Below, piece by piece: positions 33,805 through 42,333 of a stretch of DNA of 64,000 nt. Both the position numbers and the translations under genes were made by a program. Within the stretch, counting starts at the first letter, position 1, and each line of letters opens with the position of its first letter. Under the pieces are notes generated by a model. The model searched no databases. It saw only the letters and a list, made by a program, of their open reading frames with translations, and was not told where the DNA came from. The stretch spans positions 197,169-261,168 of the forward strand of contig DKPJ01000009.1 of assembly GCA_002480085.1 (NCBI GenBank). The letters are read 5' to 3'. This stretch comes from Enterobacteriaceae bacterium UBA7338 (GTDB lineage Bacteria > Pseudomonadota > Gammaproteobacteria > Enterobacterales > Enterobacteriaceae).

Positions 33805-35149
33805 ATTATCAATGACGTTACGCCTGACGCTCTCATTTGTCCTTGTGATGGCGCTAGCCTGTAGCGGCGTAAGCTGGACGTTATACCGGGCGTTAAGCCA
33901 CGAATTAACGTGGCGGGATGATAGCACCCTGATTAACCGGGCTGAGCAGATCAGGCAGCTGCTGCTGGATGGCGCAAAAGCTGAGAACCTCCCGCTCTAC
34001 TTTAACCGCATGATGGATACCCATCAGGATATTTTGCTTATCCACTCCGCCAATGCGCAGACTATTTCCGTCAACCATACGGGCGTCGAGCCATCATTGT
34101 TGGATCCCCTGCCCGTGCTGCAAAAACCGGCTTTAGACACTATCGCCAAACGCGATGTCGCAGGTACAGAGCTTGCAGCGGTACGCATCACCGCGCTCAG
34201 CTATGACCAGCCTGTGACGATTACCGTCGCCAGGCTGACATCAGAGCGGCACTCTATGCTGGAGCAGTATCGCAATAACAGTATCGTCATCTGCATTATC
34301 GCTATTCTGATCTGTTCGGCGCTGAGTCCGTTATTAATCAGGCGTGGCCTGAACGCTATTCACTCTCTGAGTCGGTTAACGGCGAATATAGACAGCCGCG
34401 GGCTTAGCCAGCCTTTAGATGAAAAAGCGCTTCCTGTTGAGCTGCAACCGCTGGGCAGCGCGTTAAATATTATGCGCCAGAAGCTGGCTGACGATTTTAC
34501 GCGGCTGAATCAGTTTGCTGACGATCTGGCGCACGAATTACGGACGCCGGTTAATATCCTGCTCGGCCATAATCAGGTGGTCCTGAGTAAAGCGCGCTCC
34601 ATAGATGAGTACCAGCAGGCGCTGGCGAACAATATCGAAGAGCTTGAGGGCCTTTCTCGCCTGACGGAAAATATCCTTTTCCTCGCCCGCGCCGAGCATA
34701 ATAATATTTTGCTGAAAAAAGAGGCGCTCTCCCCTGCTGATACGATCGGTAATCTTATTGAGTTTCTGGAGTATGAAGCAGATGAAAAAAATATCACCTT
34801 TGTCACCGCATGCGAGGGGACGCTTCAGGCCGATCGGATCCTACTCCAGCGCGTGCTGTTAAATCTGCTCAGCAATGCTGTCAGATACTCCCCGGAAAAT
34901 GCCGTTATTCGGATCGCTACGCAGGTGAAAAACAGCGAAACCGTCGTTGAAGTAAGCAATCCGGGCAGCGAGCTGGACGCGCCGGACAGGCTATTTAACC
35001 GTTTTTGGCGAGGCGATAATGCCCGCCACTCATCCGGCTATGGCCTGGGACTATCGATGGTGAAAGCGATTATGGCGCTACACTCAGGCTCGGCAGGCTA
35101 CCGTTTCGCCGATGGGTATCACATCTTCTCCCTGCGTTTTCCTGCCTGA
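33785..35149 (+). CDS. hprS: Sensor histidine kinase HprS
   Basis: HprS (YedV) is the inner-membrane sensor kinase partner of HprR. From ATG 33785 it has 454 residues (E. coli 452). There are two transmembrane helices (LTLSFVLVMALACSGVSW and IVICIIAILICSALSPLL) around a periplasmic sensor loop, then a HAMP linker. The H-box is FADDLAHELRTPVN, and the ATPase motifs include NLLSNAVRYS and GYGLGLSMVKAI. Cysteines lie in both transmembrane segments, which fits redox sensing in E. coli, but the match of individual residues was not aligned. In E. coli the pair also controls msrPQ, not present here. Confidence 0.93.
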   Translation: MKRVKPELSMTLRLTLSFVLVMALACSGVSWTLYRALSHELTWRDDSTLINRAEQIRQLLLDGAKAENLPLYFNRMMDTHQDILLIHSANAQTISVNHTGVEPSLLDPLPVLQKPALDTIAKRDVAGTELAAVRITALSYDQPVTITVARLTSERHSMLEQYRNNSIVICIIAILICSALSPLLIRRGLNAIHSLSRLTANIDSRGLSQPLDEKALPVELQPLGSALNIMRQKLADDFTRLNQFADDLAHELRTPVNILLGHNQVVLSKARSIDEYQQALANNIEELEGLSRLTENILFLARAEHNNILLKKEALSPADTIGNLIEFLEYEADEKNITFVTACEGTLQADRILLQRVLLNLLSNAVRYSPENAVIRIATQVKNSETVVEVSNPGSELDAPDRLFNRFWRGDNARHSSGYGLGLSMVKAIMALHSGSAGYRFADGYHIFSLRFPA

Positions 35150-35200
35150 GCGCCGGACGGCTGTTGCAGCGGTATTTTTTAGCGATTATCCTCTGCGGTT

Positions 35201-35704
35201 ATGAAAACGCCACGAATCCCCATTGCCCTCCAGCAGGCCGTTATGCGCAGCCTGCGCGACAAGCTTGCCCAGGCGAACCGCTACCTTGAACGCAACTATC
35301 CAGAGCCGACGCTGGTCTATCAGCAGCGCGGCGCGGCGGCGGGTACGGCCTGGCTGGCCAGCTATGAGATCCGCCTGAACCCGGTGCTGCTGCTGGAGAA
35401 CCAGCAGGCGTTTATTGATGAGGTGGTGCCGCACGAGCTGGCCCACCTGCTGGTATGGAAACACTTTGGCCGCGTTGCGCCGCACGGCAAAGAGTGGAAG
35501 TGGATGATGGAGAGCGTGCTTGGCGTCCCCGCCCGTCGCACCCACCAGTTTGAGCTGGCCTCGGTACAGCGCAACACCTGGCCCTACCGCTGCGCCTGCC
35601 AGCAGCATCAGCTGACCGTGCGCCGCCACAACCGCATCCTGCGCGGCGAAGCGGTCTACCGCTGCGTGCGCTGCGGTGAGCCGCTGGTTGCCGAACCGGC
35701 ATAA
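35201..35704 (+). CDS. sprT: SprT-family zinc metalloprotein
   Basis: SprT is a small SprT/Spartan-like zinc protein of unproven substrate in bacteria; the eukaryotic relative removes DNA-protein crosslinks. The 167 residues include the HELAH metal motif at 78-82 and a C-terminal zinc ribbon with two cysteine pairs (YRCACQ and YRCVRCGE). It lies just upstream of endA in the E. coli order, although the hiuH-hprRS block now separates it from galP. The ribosome site is weak. Confidence 0.92.
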   Translation: MKTPRIPIALQQAVMRSLRDKLAQANRYLERNYPEPTLVYQQRGAAAGTAWLASYEIRLNPVLLLENQQAFIDEVVPHELAHLLVWKHFGRVAPHGKEWKWMMESVLGVPARRTHQFELASVQRNTWPYRCACQQHQLTVRRHNRILRGEAVYRCVRCGEPLVAEPA

Positions 35705-35796
35705 GCCTGAACAATCAAACGCTTTTGTGAACTGACTGATTGCATCTAAGAACCGCATTCGCTAGGGTGCGCCTACGTTATGCAATGGAGTTTGTC

Positions 35797-36495
35797 ATGT
35801 TCCGCCCTCACCTTCTCACCCTTACCCTACTGGCCGCGAGCCTCTCCCATACCGCGCTGGCCGAGGGCATTCACAGTTTCGCCCAGGCCAAGGCGGCAGG
35901 CGTGAAGATCAACGCCGATGCGCCAGGGGATTTCTACTGCGGCTGCACCATTATCTGGCAAGGCAAGAAAGGCGTCGTCGATCTCGCCTCCTGCGGCTAC
36001 AAGGTGCGTAAAAATGCCAACCGCGCCAGCCGTATTGAGTGGGAGCACGTGGTGCCTGCCTGGCAGTTCGGCCACCAGCGCCAGTGCTGGCAGGACGGCG
36101 GACGTAAAAACTGTGCGAAAGATCCGGTTTACCGCCAGATGGAGAGCGATATGCACAACCTGCAGCCCGCCGTCGGCGAGGTCAACGGCGATCGCGGCAA
36201 CTTCATGTACAGCCAGTGGAACGGCGGCGAGGGCCAGTACGGCCAGTGCGACATGAAAGTCGATTTTAAAGAGAAGATGGCCGAGCCGCCAGCCCGCGCC
36301 CGCGGCGCCATCGCCCGCATCTACTTCTATATGCGCGATCGCTACTCGCTGTCGCTCTCCCGTCAGCAGACGCAGCTTTTTGAGGCGTGGAACAAGCTCT
36401 ATCCGGTGACGCCCTGGGAGTGCGAGCGCGACAGGCGTATCAATAAGGTTCAGGGCAACCCCAATCCCTACGTGCAGCGCGCTTGTCAGGGGTGA
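35797..36495 (+). CDS. endA: Periplasmic DNA-specific endonuclease I
   Basis: EndA cleaves double-stranded DNA in the periplasm. The 232-residue product starts at ATG 35797 (after ATGGAG) with a signal peptide MFRPHLLTLTLLAASLSHTALA; the ORF start 57 bases upstream is rejected. The His-Me finger nuclease motif is seen as RIEWEHVVPAWQFG. Several cysteines (FYCGCTI, SCGYK, QCWQDGG) fit the known disulfide-dependent periplasmic enzyme. It is preceded by sprT and followed by rsmE. Confidence 0.97.
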   Translation: MFRPHLLTLTLLAASLSHTALAEGIHSFAQAKAAGVKINADAPGDFYCGCTIIWQGKKGVVDLASCGYKVRKNANRASRIEWEHVVPAWQFGHQRQCWQDGGRKNCAKDPVYRQMESDMHNLQPAVGEVNGDRGNFMYSQWNGGEGQYGQCDMKVDFKEKMAEPPARARGAIARIYFYMRDRYSLSLSRQQTQLFEAWNKLYPVTPWECERDRRINKVQGNPNPYVQRACQG

Positions 36496-36572
36496 AAGAG
36501 CTACCTACACTAGCGGCATCTTGTTAACCGTGCGGCAGTCTTGCCGCACACTCTATCCCGGACGATGCTTTC

Positions 36573-37304
36573 ATGCGTAAACCCCGCATTTATCACCCTG
36601 AACCCCTCACCGTTGGCCAGCAGGTTGCACTCAGCGACGATGCGGCAAACCACGTTGGCCGCGTGCTGCGCATGGGCGCAGGCCAGGCTCTGCAGCTCTT
36701 TGACGGCAGCAACCAGCTTTTTGAGGCGGAGATCCTGCGCGCCGATAAGAAGAGCGTGGTGGTGAACCTGCTGTCAGGTGAGACCGACGATCGCGAGTCG
36801 CCGCTGCATATCCATCTCGGTCAGGTGATGTCCCGGGGCGAAAAAATGGAATTTACTATCCAGAAATCGATCGAACTGGGAGTAAGCCTCATTACGCCAC
36901 TTTTTTCTGAGCGCTGCGGGGTTAAACTGGATCCTGAACGTCTGAACAAGAAGATCCAGCAGTGGCAGAAGATCGCCATTGCTGCCTGCGAGCAGTGCGG
37001 CCGCAACCGGATCCCGGAGATACGTCCGGCAATGGATCTGGAGGCCTGGTGCGCCGAGCCTGAAGATGGGTTGAAGCTGAACCTGCACCCGCGCGCCAGC
37101 GCCAGCATCAATACGCTGCCGCTGCCGGTTGAGCGCGTGCGGCTGCTGATAGGCCCGGAAGGCGGCCTGACGGCGAATGAGATCGCCATGACCGCAGAGT
37201 ACCAGTTTACTGATATTCTGTTAGGACCACGCGTTTTGCGCACTGAAACGACCGCGCTCACCGCCATTACCGCACTCCAGGTGCGTTTCGGCGATTTGGG
37301 GTAA
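36573..37304 (+). CDS. rsmE: 16S rRNA m3U1498 methyltransferase
   Basis: RsmE methylates uridine 1498 of 16S rRNA using SAM. The 243 residues match E. coli. It has an N-terminal PUA-like RNA-binding domain and a C-terminal SPOUT methyltransferase knot with the signature LLIGPEGGLTANEI and LGPRVLRTETTA. It lies between endA and gshB, 31 bases before gshB, probably cotranscribed with it. Confidence 0.97.
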   Translation: MRKPRIYHPEPLTVGQQVALSDDAANHVGRVLRMGAGQALQLFDGSNQLFEAEILRADKKSVVVNLLSGETDDRESPLHIHLGQVMSRGEKMEFTIQKSIELGVSLITPLFSERCGVKLDPERLNKKIQQWQKIAIAACEQCGRNRIPEIRPAMDLEAWCAEPEDGLKLNLHPRASASINTLPLPVERVRLLIGPEGGLTANEIAMTAEYQFTDILLGPRVLRTETTALTAITALQVRFGDLG

Positions 37305-37335
37305 GACTGGCTACAGGTTTAAACGGAGAAAGCGA

Positions 37336-38283
37336 ATGATTAAGCTCGGCATTGTGATGGATCCCATCGCAAGCATTAACATCAAGAAAGACTCCAGCTT
37401 TGCCATGCTGCTGGAAGCGCAGCGTCGTGGCTATGAGCTGCACTATATGGAGATGGCGGATCTCTACCTGATTAACGGCCAGGCCCGCGCCCGCACGCGC
37501 ACCCTGAGCGTGGAGCAGAACTACGACCAGTGGTATACGTTCAACGGCGAGCAGGATATCGAGCTGGCCGACCTTGACGTGGTGCTGATGCGTAAGGATC
37601 CGCCGTTTGATACCGAATTTGTCTACGCCACCTATATTCTCGAGCGCGCAGAAGAGAAAGGGACGCTGATCGTCAACAAGCCCCAGAGCCTGCGCGACTG
37701 TAACGAGAAGCTGTTCACCGCCTGGTTCCCGGAGCTGACCCCGGAAACGCTGGTTACTCGCAACAAGGCGCAGATCAAGGCGTTCTGGCAGAAGCATACC
37801 GACATCATCCTGAAGCCGCTGGACGGCATGGGCGGGGCCTCGATCTTCCGCGTGAAAGAGGGCGATCCGAACCTCGGCGTGATTACCGAAACGCTGACCG
37901 AGCACGGCACCCGTTACTGCATGGCGCAGAACTATCTGCCGGCGATCAAAGACGGCGACAAGCGTGTACTGGTGGTGGATGGCGAACCCGTTCCCTACTG
38001 CCTGGCGCGTATCCCACAGGGCGGCGAAACCCGTGGCAACCTGGCCGCTGGGGGGCGTGGTGAACCGCGTCCATTAACCGACAGCGACTGGGATATCGCC
38101 CGCCGCGTCGCGCCTACCCTGAAGGCCAAGGGGCTGATCTTTGTCGGTCTCGACATCATTGGCGATCGCCTGACCGAGATCAACGTCACCAGCCCGACCT
38201 GCATCCGTGAAATCGAAGCGGAGTTCCCGGTATCCATTACCGGCATGCTGATGGACGCCATCGAAAAGCGTCTCGGCCACTAA
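37336..38283 (+). CDS. gshB: Glutathione synthetase
   Basis: GshB joins gamma-glutamylcysteine and glycine, with ATP, to make glutathione. The 315 residues (E. coli 316) form an ATP-grasp enzyme. Visible are MRKDPPFDTEF, the ATP-lysine region IILKPLDGMGGASIFRV, and the metal motif near EINVTSPTCIREIE. Glutathione also controls KefC, whose gene is at 51985-53847. It is the third gene of sprT/endA/rsmE/gshB, in standard order. Confidence 0.98.
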   Translation: MIKLGIVMDPIASINIKKDSSFAMLLEAQRRGYELHYMEMADLYLINGQARARTRTLSVEQNYDQWYTFNGEQDIELADLDVVLMRKDPPFDTEFVYATYILERAEEKGTLIVNKPQSLRDCNEKLFTAWFPELTPETLVTRNKAQIKAFWQKHTDIILKPLDGMGGASIFRVKEGDPNLGVITETLTEHGTRYCMAQNYLPAIKDGDKRVLVVDGEPVPYCLARIPQGGETRGNLAAGGRGEPRPLTDSDWDIARRVAPTLKAKGLIFVGLDIIGDRLTEINVTSPTCIREIEAEFPVSITGMLMDAIEKRLGH

Positions 38284-38416
38284 ATTCAGCACGCCCGTTA
38301 CGGCCTGTTAGCCGGTGAAAGACCAGGATTTGCGATCCACAGGGATAGCAAAGCAGGGGCTTTCACCGCATACTGGGTACTTGTTGCTTTTTGAACCAGG
38401 AACAGAACCTCTGACA

Positions 38417-38980
38417 ATGAATTTACAGCATCACTTTCTGATTGCCATGCCTGCTCTCCAGGATCCTTTCTTCCGCCGCGCCGTGGTCTATATCTGCGAA
38501 TATAACGAAGATGGCGCGATGGGGATCATCATCAATAAGCCGCTGGAAAACCTGAAGGTCGAAGGGGTACTGGAGAAGCTTAAAATTAATCCTGAGGGGC
38601 GCAATCCGGCGATCCGTCTGGATAAACCGGTGCTGCTTGGCGGCCCGCTGGCGGAGGATCGCGGCTTTATCCTGCATACGCCGCCGGCGAAGTTCTCCTC
38701 AAGCATTCGCATCTCGGATAACACGGTGATCACCACCTCCCGGGACGTGCTGGAGACGCTGGGTACCGACGAGCAGCCCTCTGAGGTGCTGGTGGCGCTC
38801 GGCTACGCCTCATGGGAGAAGGGGCAGCTTGAGCAGGAGATCCTCGACAACGCATGGCTTACGGCCCCGGCGGATCAGAATATCCTGTTTAAGACGCCTA
38901 TCGCCGACCGCTGGCGCGATGCGGCTAAGCTTATCGGCATTGATATCTCGACCATGCCCGGCGTGGCAGGACACGCCTGA
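38417..38980 (+). CDS. yqgE: UPF0301 protein YqgE
   Basis: YqgE is a conserved UPF0301/AlgH-family protein of unknown role. I take ATG 38417 (MNLQHHFLIAMPALQDPFF), giving 187 residues as in E. coli; 34 further codons upstream are open but not conserved. Family marks seen are NEDGAMGIIINKPL and VLLGGPLAEDRGFILH. Its stop codon overlaps the yqgF start by 1 base (TGATG), so they are coupled. Confidence 0.95.
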   Translation: MNLQHHFLIAMPALQDPFFRRAVVYICEYNEDGAMGIIINKPLENLKVEGVLEKLKINPEGRNPAIRLDKPVLLGGPLAEDRGFILHTPPAKFSSSIRISDNTVITTSRDVLETLGTDEQPSEVLVALGYASWEKGQLEQEILDNAWLTAPADQNILFKTPIADRWRDAAKLIGIDISTMPGVAGHA

Positions 38981-39396
38981 TGAGCGGCACTCTGTTAGCC
39001 TTTGACTTCGGCACCAAAAGTATCGGCGTGGCGATTGGCCAGCGCGTCACCGGCACCGCCCGCCCGCTGGCGGCGCTGAAAGCGCAAAACGGCACCCCGG
39101 ACTGGAACCTGATTGAGCGCCTGCTGAAAGAGTGGCAGCCCGATGAGGTGGTGGTCGGTCTGCCGCTCAATATGGACGGCAGCGAGCAGCTGCTCACCAC
39201 CCGGGCGCGCAACTTTGCCAATAAGATCCACGGCCGCTTCGGGGTGCGCATTGCCCTGCATGACGAGCGCCTGAGCACCGTTGAGGCGCGCTCCGGACTC
39301 TTTGCCCATGGCGGCTACCGGGCGCTAAACAAAGGCAGCGTTGACTCCGCCTCGGCGGTGATCATTCTCGAAAGCTACTTCGAACAGCACGCCTGA
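38980..39396 (+). CDS. yqgF: YqgF/RuvX Holliday-junction-resolvase-fold nuclease
   Basis: YqgF (RuvX) has an RNase H-like fold and is involved in 16S rRNA 5' processing. The 138 residues show the first catalytic Asp in LLAFDFGTKSIGVAIGQ, then VVVGLPLNMDGSEQ, HDERLSTVEA and the final acidic residue in GSVDSASAVIILE. Its last 22 bases overlap the end of the convergent yggR. It is coupled to yqgE. Confidence 0.97.
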   Translation: MSGTLLAFDFGTKSIGVAIGQRVTGTARPLAALKAQNGTPDWNLIERLLKEWQPDEVVVGLPLNMDGSEQLLTTRARNFANKIHGRFGVRIALHDERLSTVEARSGLFAHGGYRALNKGSVDSASAVIILESYFEQHA

Positions 39397-40391
39397 TCTC
39401 CGCCCTGCTCCGCCAGCCGCCCGGCTGCGATCCGCTGCTGGCGGCTCTGGCGGAAGGTCTGCATCCCCGCCTGCTGTCCGGTCTGCATCAGGCCGGGCAA
39501 CTGGTGCGTTTTGCCATCGCGGATCAGGTTTGCTACCGCCGGAGTATTAACCAGCAGCTCAAACAGCGCCACGCGTCCCCCCTGCTTATCTGCCTCCAGC
39601 TTTTGCGCCAGCACCGCCTGCAGGCTGCCCGCCAGCTGGCTGCGCACCCAGGCTTTCTCCTCTGCGGGAAAAGTATCGATCAACCGCTCTACCGCCAGGG
39701 CTGCTCCCCGGGTATGCAGCGTCGCCAGCACCAGATGCCCGGTCTCGGCGGCGGTGAGCGCCAGACGAATGGTCTCGCTGTCGCGCAGCTCACCGATTAA
39801 AATGACATCCGGATCTTCACGCAGCGCGGCGCGCAGGCCGTCGGCAAACGACGGGCAGTGCTGGCCTATCTCCCGCTGCTCAATCAGGCACTGCGCCCCC
39901 CGGTGAACAAACTCCACCGGATCCTCCAGGGTCAGAATATGCCCAGCCAGGCGATGGTTGAGGTAGTCCACCATCGCCGCAAGAGTCGTGGATTTACCGC
40001 TGCCGGTTGCGCCGGTGACCAGCACCAGCCCGCTGTCGCAGGCGAGGAGCTGCTCCAGCGCCGGTGGGGCATCCAGGGCGTAAAGCTTCGGGCAGTCGTT
40101 GGGCAGCAGGCGCAGCGCCAGCGAGATGCCACGATGGTGCATAAAGGCGCTGGCCCGCAGCCGCTGCTGATTTGCCAGCTCAAGGGCGAAGTCCACCTGC
40201 CGGTTGGCCCACCACTCCCCCTGCTGCTCGTCGGTCAGCGCCTCGCGAAGGATCGCCTCAATGTCCGGGGGCGGAAACGGGGCATCCTCAAGTAGACCCT
40301 GCCTGCGCCAGCGCGGCGGCCAGGCGCTGCACAGGTGTAGATCCGAGACGTTATGCTTTACACTAAGGGCCACTATTTCTTCCATATCCAT
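39375..40391 (-). CDS. yggR: PilT-like type IV pilus retraction ATPase YggR
   Basis: YggR is a PilT-family secretion ATPase, found in many enterobacteria without a known pilus partner. The product has 338 residues (E. coli 326) from ATG 40391, which follows GGAGG by 8 bases; the longer ORF to 40550 would run into yggS. Walker A is GATGSGKSTT, the Asp box LREDPDVILIGELRD and the His box TGHLVLATLHT. The C-terminal end runs 22 bases into yqgF from the other strand. It is divergent from yggS. Confidence 0.93.
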   Translation of the reverse strand: MDMEEIVALSVKHNVSDLHLCSAWPPRWRRQGLLEDAPFPPPDIEAILREALTDEQQGEWWANRQVDFALELANQQRLRASAFMHHRGISLALRLLPNDCPKLYALDAPPALEQLLACDSGLVLVTGATGSGKSTTLAAMVDYLNHRLAGHILTLEDPVEFVHRGAQCLIEQREIGQHCPSFADGLRAALREDPDVILIGELRDSETIRLALTAAETGHLVLATLHTRGAALAVERLIDTFPAEEKAWVRSQLAGSLQAVLAQKLEADKQGGRVALFELLVNTPAVANLIRDGKTHQLPGLMQTGQQAGMQTFRQSRQQRIAAGRLAEQGGDQACCSK

Positions 40392-40410
40392 GATTAAGCC
40401 TCCGGGAAAG

Positions 40411-41115
40411 ATGAACGATATCGCGCATAACCTGGCACAGGTCCGGGACAAAATCTCAGCCGCGGCGCTACGCTGCGGCCGTGCTTCAGAAGATGTTGCT
40501 CTGCTTGCAGTCAGCAAAACCAAACCTGCGAGCGCCGTCGCAGAGGCCATCGACGCCGGACAGCGCGCCTTTGGTGAAAACTATGTCCAGGAGGGGGTGG
40601 ATAAAATTCGCCACTTTCAGGCTCAAGGCGTGACGGGGCTGCAATGGCACTTTATTGGACCTTTGCAATCCAACAAAAGCCGCCTGGTGGCCGAGCACTT
40701 TGACTGGTGCCATACCGTCGATCGCCTGCGCATTGCCAGCCGCCTGAGCGACCAGCGCCCGGCGGGCATGCCGCCGCTTAACATCCTGATTCAAATCAAC
40801 ATTAGTGATGAAGAGAGCAAGTCAGGTATTCCGCTTGCCGAGCTGGATGCCCTCGCCGCCCAGGTGGCTGCGCTGCCGGGCATCTGCCTGCGCGGGCTGA
40901 TGGCCATCCCTGCCCCCGTGTCAACTTATGAAAGGCAGTTTGCGGTGGCACGGCAAATGGCTGTAGCATTTGACGCGCTTAAATTGCGCTACCCAACGGT
41001 AGATACGCTCTCTCTGGGGATGAGCGACGATATGGAAGCCGCCATCGCGGCGGGCAGCACCCTGGTACGCATCGGCACCGCCATATTTGGTGCCCGTGAC
41101 TATACAAAAAATTAA
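40411..41115 (+). CDS. yggS: PLP homeostasis protein YggS (COG0325)
   Basis: YggS is a single-domain alanine-racemase-like PLP-binding protein that keeps pyridoxal phosphate balanced but has no known enzyme activity. The 234 residues start MNDIAHNLAQVRDKISAAALRCGR. The PLP lysine is in LLAVSKTKPA, and GENYVQEGVDK and TLSLGMSDDMEAAI are family marks. It heads yggS-yggT-rdgB-hemW and is divergent from yggR by 19 bases. Confidence 0.96.
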   Translation: MNDIAHNLAQVRDKISAAALRCGRASEDVALLAVSKTKPASAVAEAIDAGQRAFGENYVQEGVDKIRHFQAQGVTGLQWHFIGPLQSNKSRLVAEHFDWCHTVDRLRIASRLSDQRPAGMPPLNILIQINISDEESKSGIPLAELDALAAQVAALPGICLRGLMAIPAPVSTYERQFAVARQMAVAFDALKLRYPTVDTLSLGMSDDMEAAIAAGSTLVRIGTAIFGARDYTKN

Positions 41116-41133
41116 GGAAAACTGAGGAACGCC

Positions 41134-41700
41134 ATGAAGACGTTGACTTTCCTGCTCTCAACGGTAATTGAGCTTTATACGATGGTGCTGCTGTTACGGG
41201 TCTGGATGCAGTGGGCCCGCGTGGATTTCTACAACCCGTTTTCACAGTTTATCGTGAAGATTACCCAGCCGGTGGTGGGACCGCTGCGCCGCATTATTCC
41301 GGCCATGGGTCCGCTCGACAGCGCGTCGGTGCTGCTGGCGCTTGTTCTCTGCGTGTTGAAGGCTATCGTGCTGTTTATGGTGGTCACCTTCCAGCCAATC
41401 ATCTGGATCGCCGCCGTGCTGATCCTGCTGAAAACCATCGGCCAGCTGATCTTCTGGGTACTGCTGCTGATGGCGATCATGAGCTGGGTCAGCCAGGGGC
41501 GTAGCCCGGTTGAGTTTGTGCTGATGCAGCTCGCCGATCCGCTGCTGCGCCCTATTCGCCGACTGCTGCCCTCCATGGGCGGGATCGACTTCTCGCCGAT
41601 GATCCTGGTGCTGCTGCTCTATGTGATCAACATGGGGATCGCCGAGCTGCTGCAGGGCACGGGTAATATGCTGCTGCCGGGGCTGTGGATGGCGCTATAA
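41134..41700 (+). CDS. yggT: YggT-family inner-membrane protein
   Basis: YggT is an integral membrane protein of two repeated YGGT domains, linked in E. coli to osmotic shock tolerance. The 188 residues match E. coli, and each half starts with a hydrophobic helix followed by LRVWMQWARVDFYNPFS or MSWVSQGRSPVEFVL. It follows yggS by 18 bases. In E. coli yggU begins at its end; here yggU is missing and rdgB follows after 39 bases. Confidence 0.95.
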   Translation: MKTLTFLLSTVIELYTMVLLLRVWMQWARVDFYNPFSQFIVKITQPVVGPLRRIIPAMGPLDSASVLLALVLCVLKAIVLFMVVTFQPIIWIAAVLILLKTIGQLIFWVLLLMAIMSWVSQGRSPVEFVLMQLADPLLRPIRRLLPSMGGIDFSPMILVLLLYVINMGIAELLQGTGNMLLPGLWMAL

Positions 41701-41739
41701 GCGCCATCGGTCGCGGTGTAAATGAATCAGGATTTAACT

Positions 41740-42333
41740 ATGCAAAAAGTAGTTCTTGCTACCGGCAACGCCGGTAAAGTGCGCGAGCTGGCCTCGCTGC
41801 TCAACGATTTTGGTCTCGACGTGGTGGCGCAAACCGAGCTGGGCGTCGAGTCCGCCGAGGAAACCGGTCTGACCTTCATCGAGAACGCGATCATCAAAGC
41901 GCGCCACGCCGCGCAGGTCACCGGCCTGCCGGCGATTGCCGACGACTCCGGTCTGGCGGTTGACGCCCTCGGCGGCGCGCCGGGGATCTACTCCGCGCGC
42001 TTTGCTGGCGTAGACGCCACCGACCAGCAGAATCTCGATAAGCTGCTGGTGGAGCTGCAGGACGTGCCGGACGGCGAGCGCCAGGCACAGTTCCACTGCG
42101 TGCTGGTCTATATGCGCCACGCCGACGATCCGACCCCGCTGGTGTGCCACGGCAGCTGGCAGGGCACCATCACCCGCACGCCTGCGGGCAGCGGCGGCTT
42201 TGGCTACGACCCTATCTTCATGGTGCCGGAGGCAGGTAAAACTGCTGCCGAGCTGACCGCGGACGAGAAGCGCGCCGCCTCCCACCGTGGGCAGGCGCTA
42301 AAACTGTTACTGGAAGCCCTGCGTAATGGCTGA
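41740..42333 (+). CDS. rdgB: dITP/XTP pyrophosphatase RdgB
   Basis: RdgB hydrolyses non-canonical purine triphosphates (dITP, XTP) before they enter DNA. The 197-residue product starts at ATG 41740 behind CAGGA; an ATG 18 bases upstream is less likely. It has the HAM1 signatures VLATGNAGKVRELA, FIENAIIKARHA, ADDSGLAVDALGGAPGIYSARF and GGFGYDPIF. Its last 8 bases overlap the hemW start. Confidence 0.97.
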   Translation: MQKVVLATGNAGKVRELASLLNDFGLDVVAQTELGVESAEETGLTFIENAIIKARHAAQVTGLPAIADDSGLAVDALGGAPGIYSARFAGVDATDQQNLDKLLVELQDVPDGERQAQFHCVLVYMRHADDPTPLVCHGSWQGTITRTPAGSGGFGYDPIFMVPEAGKTAAELTADEKRAASHRGQALKLLLEALRNG

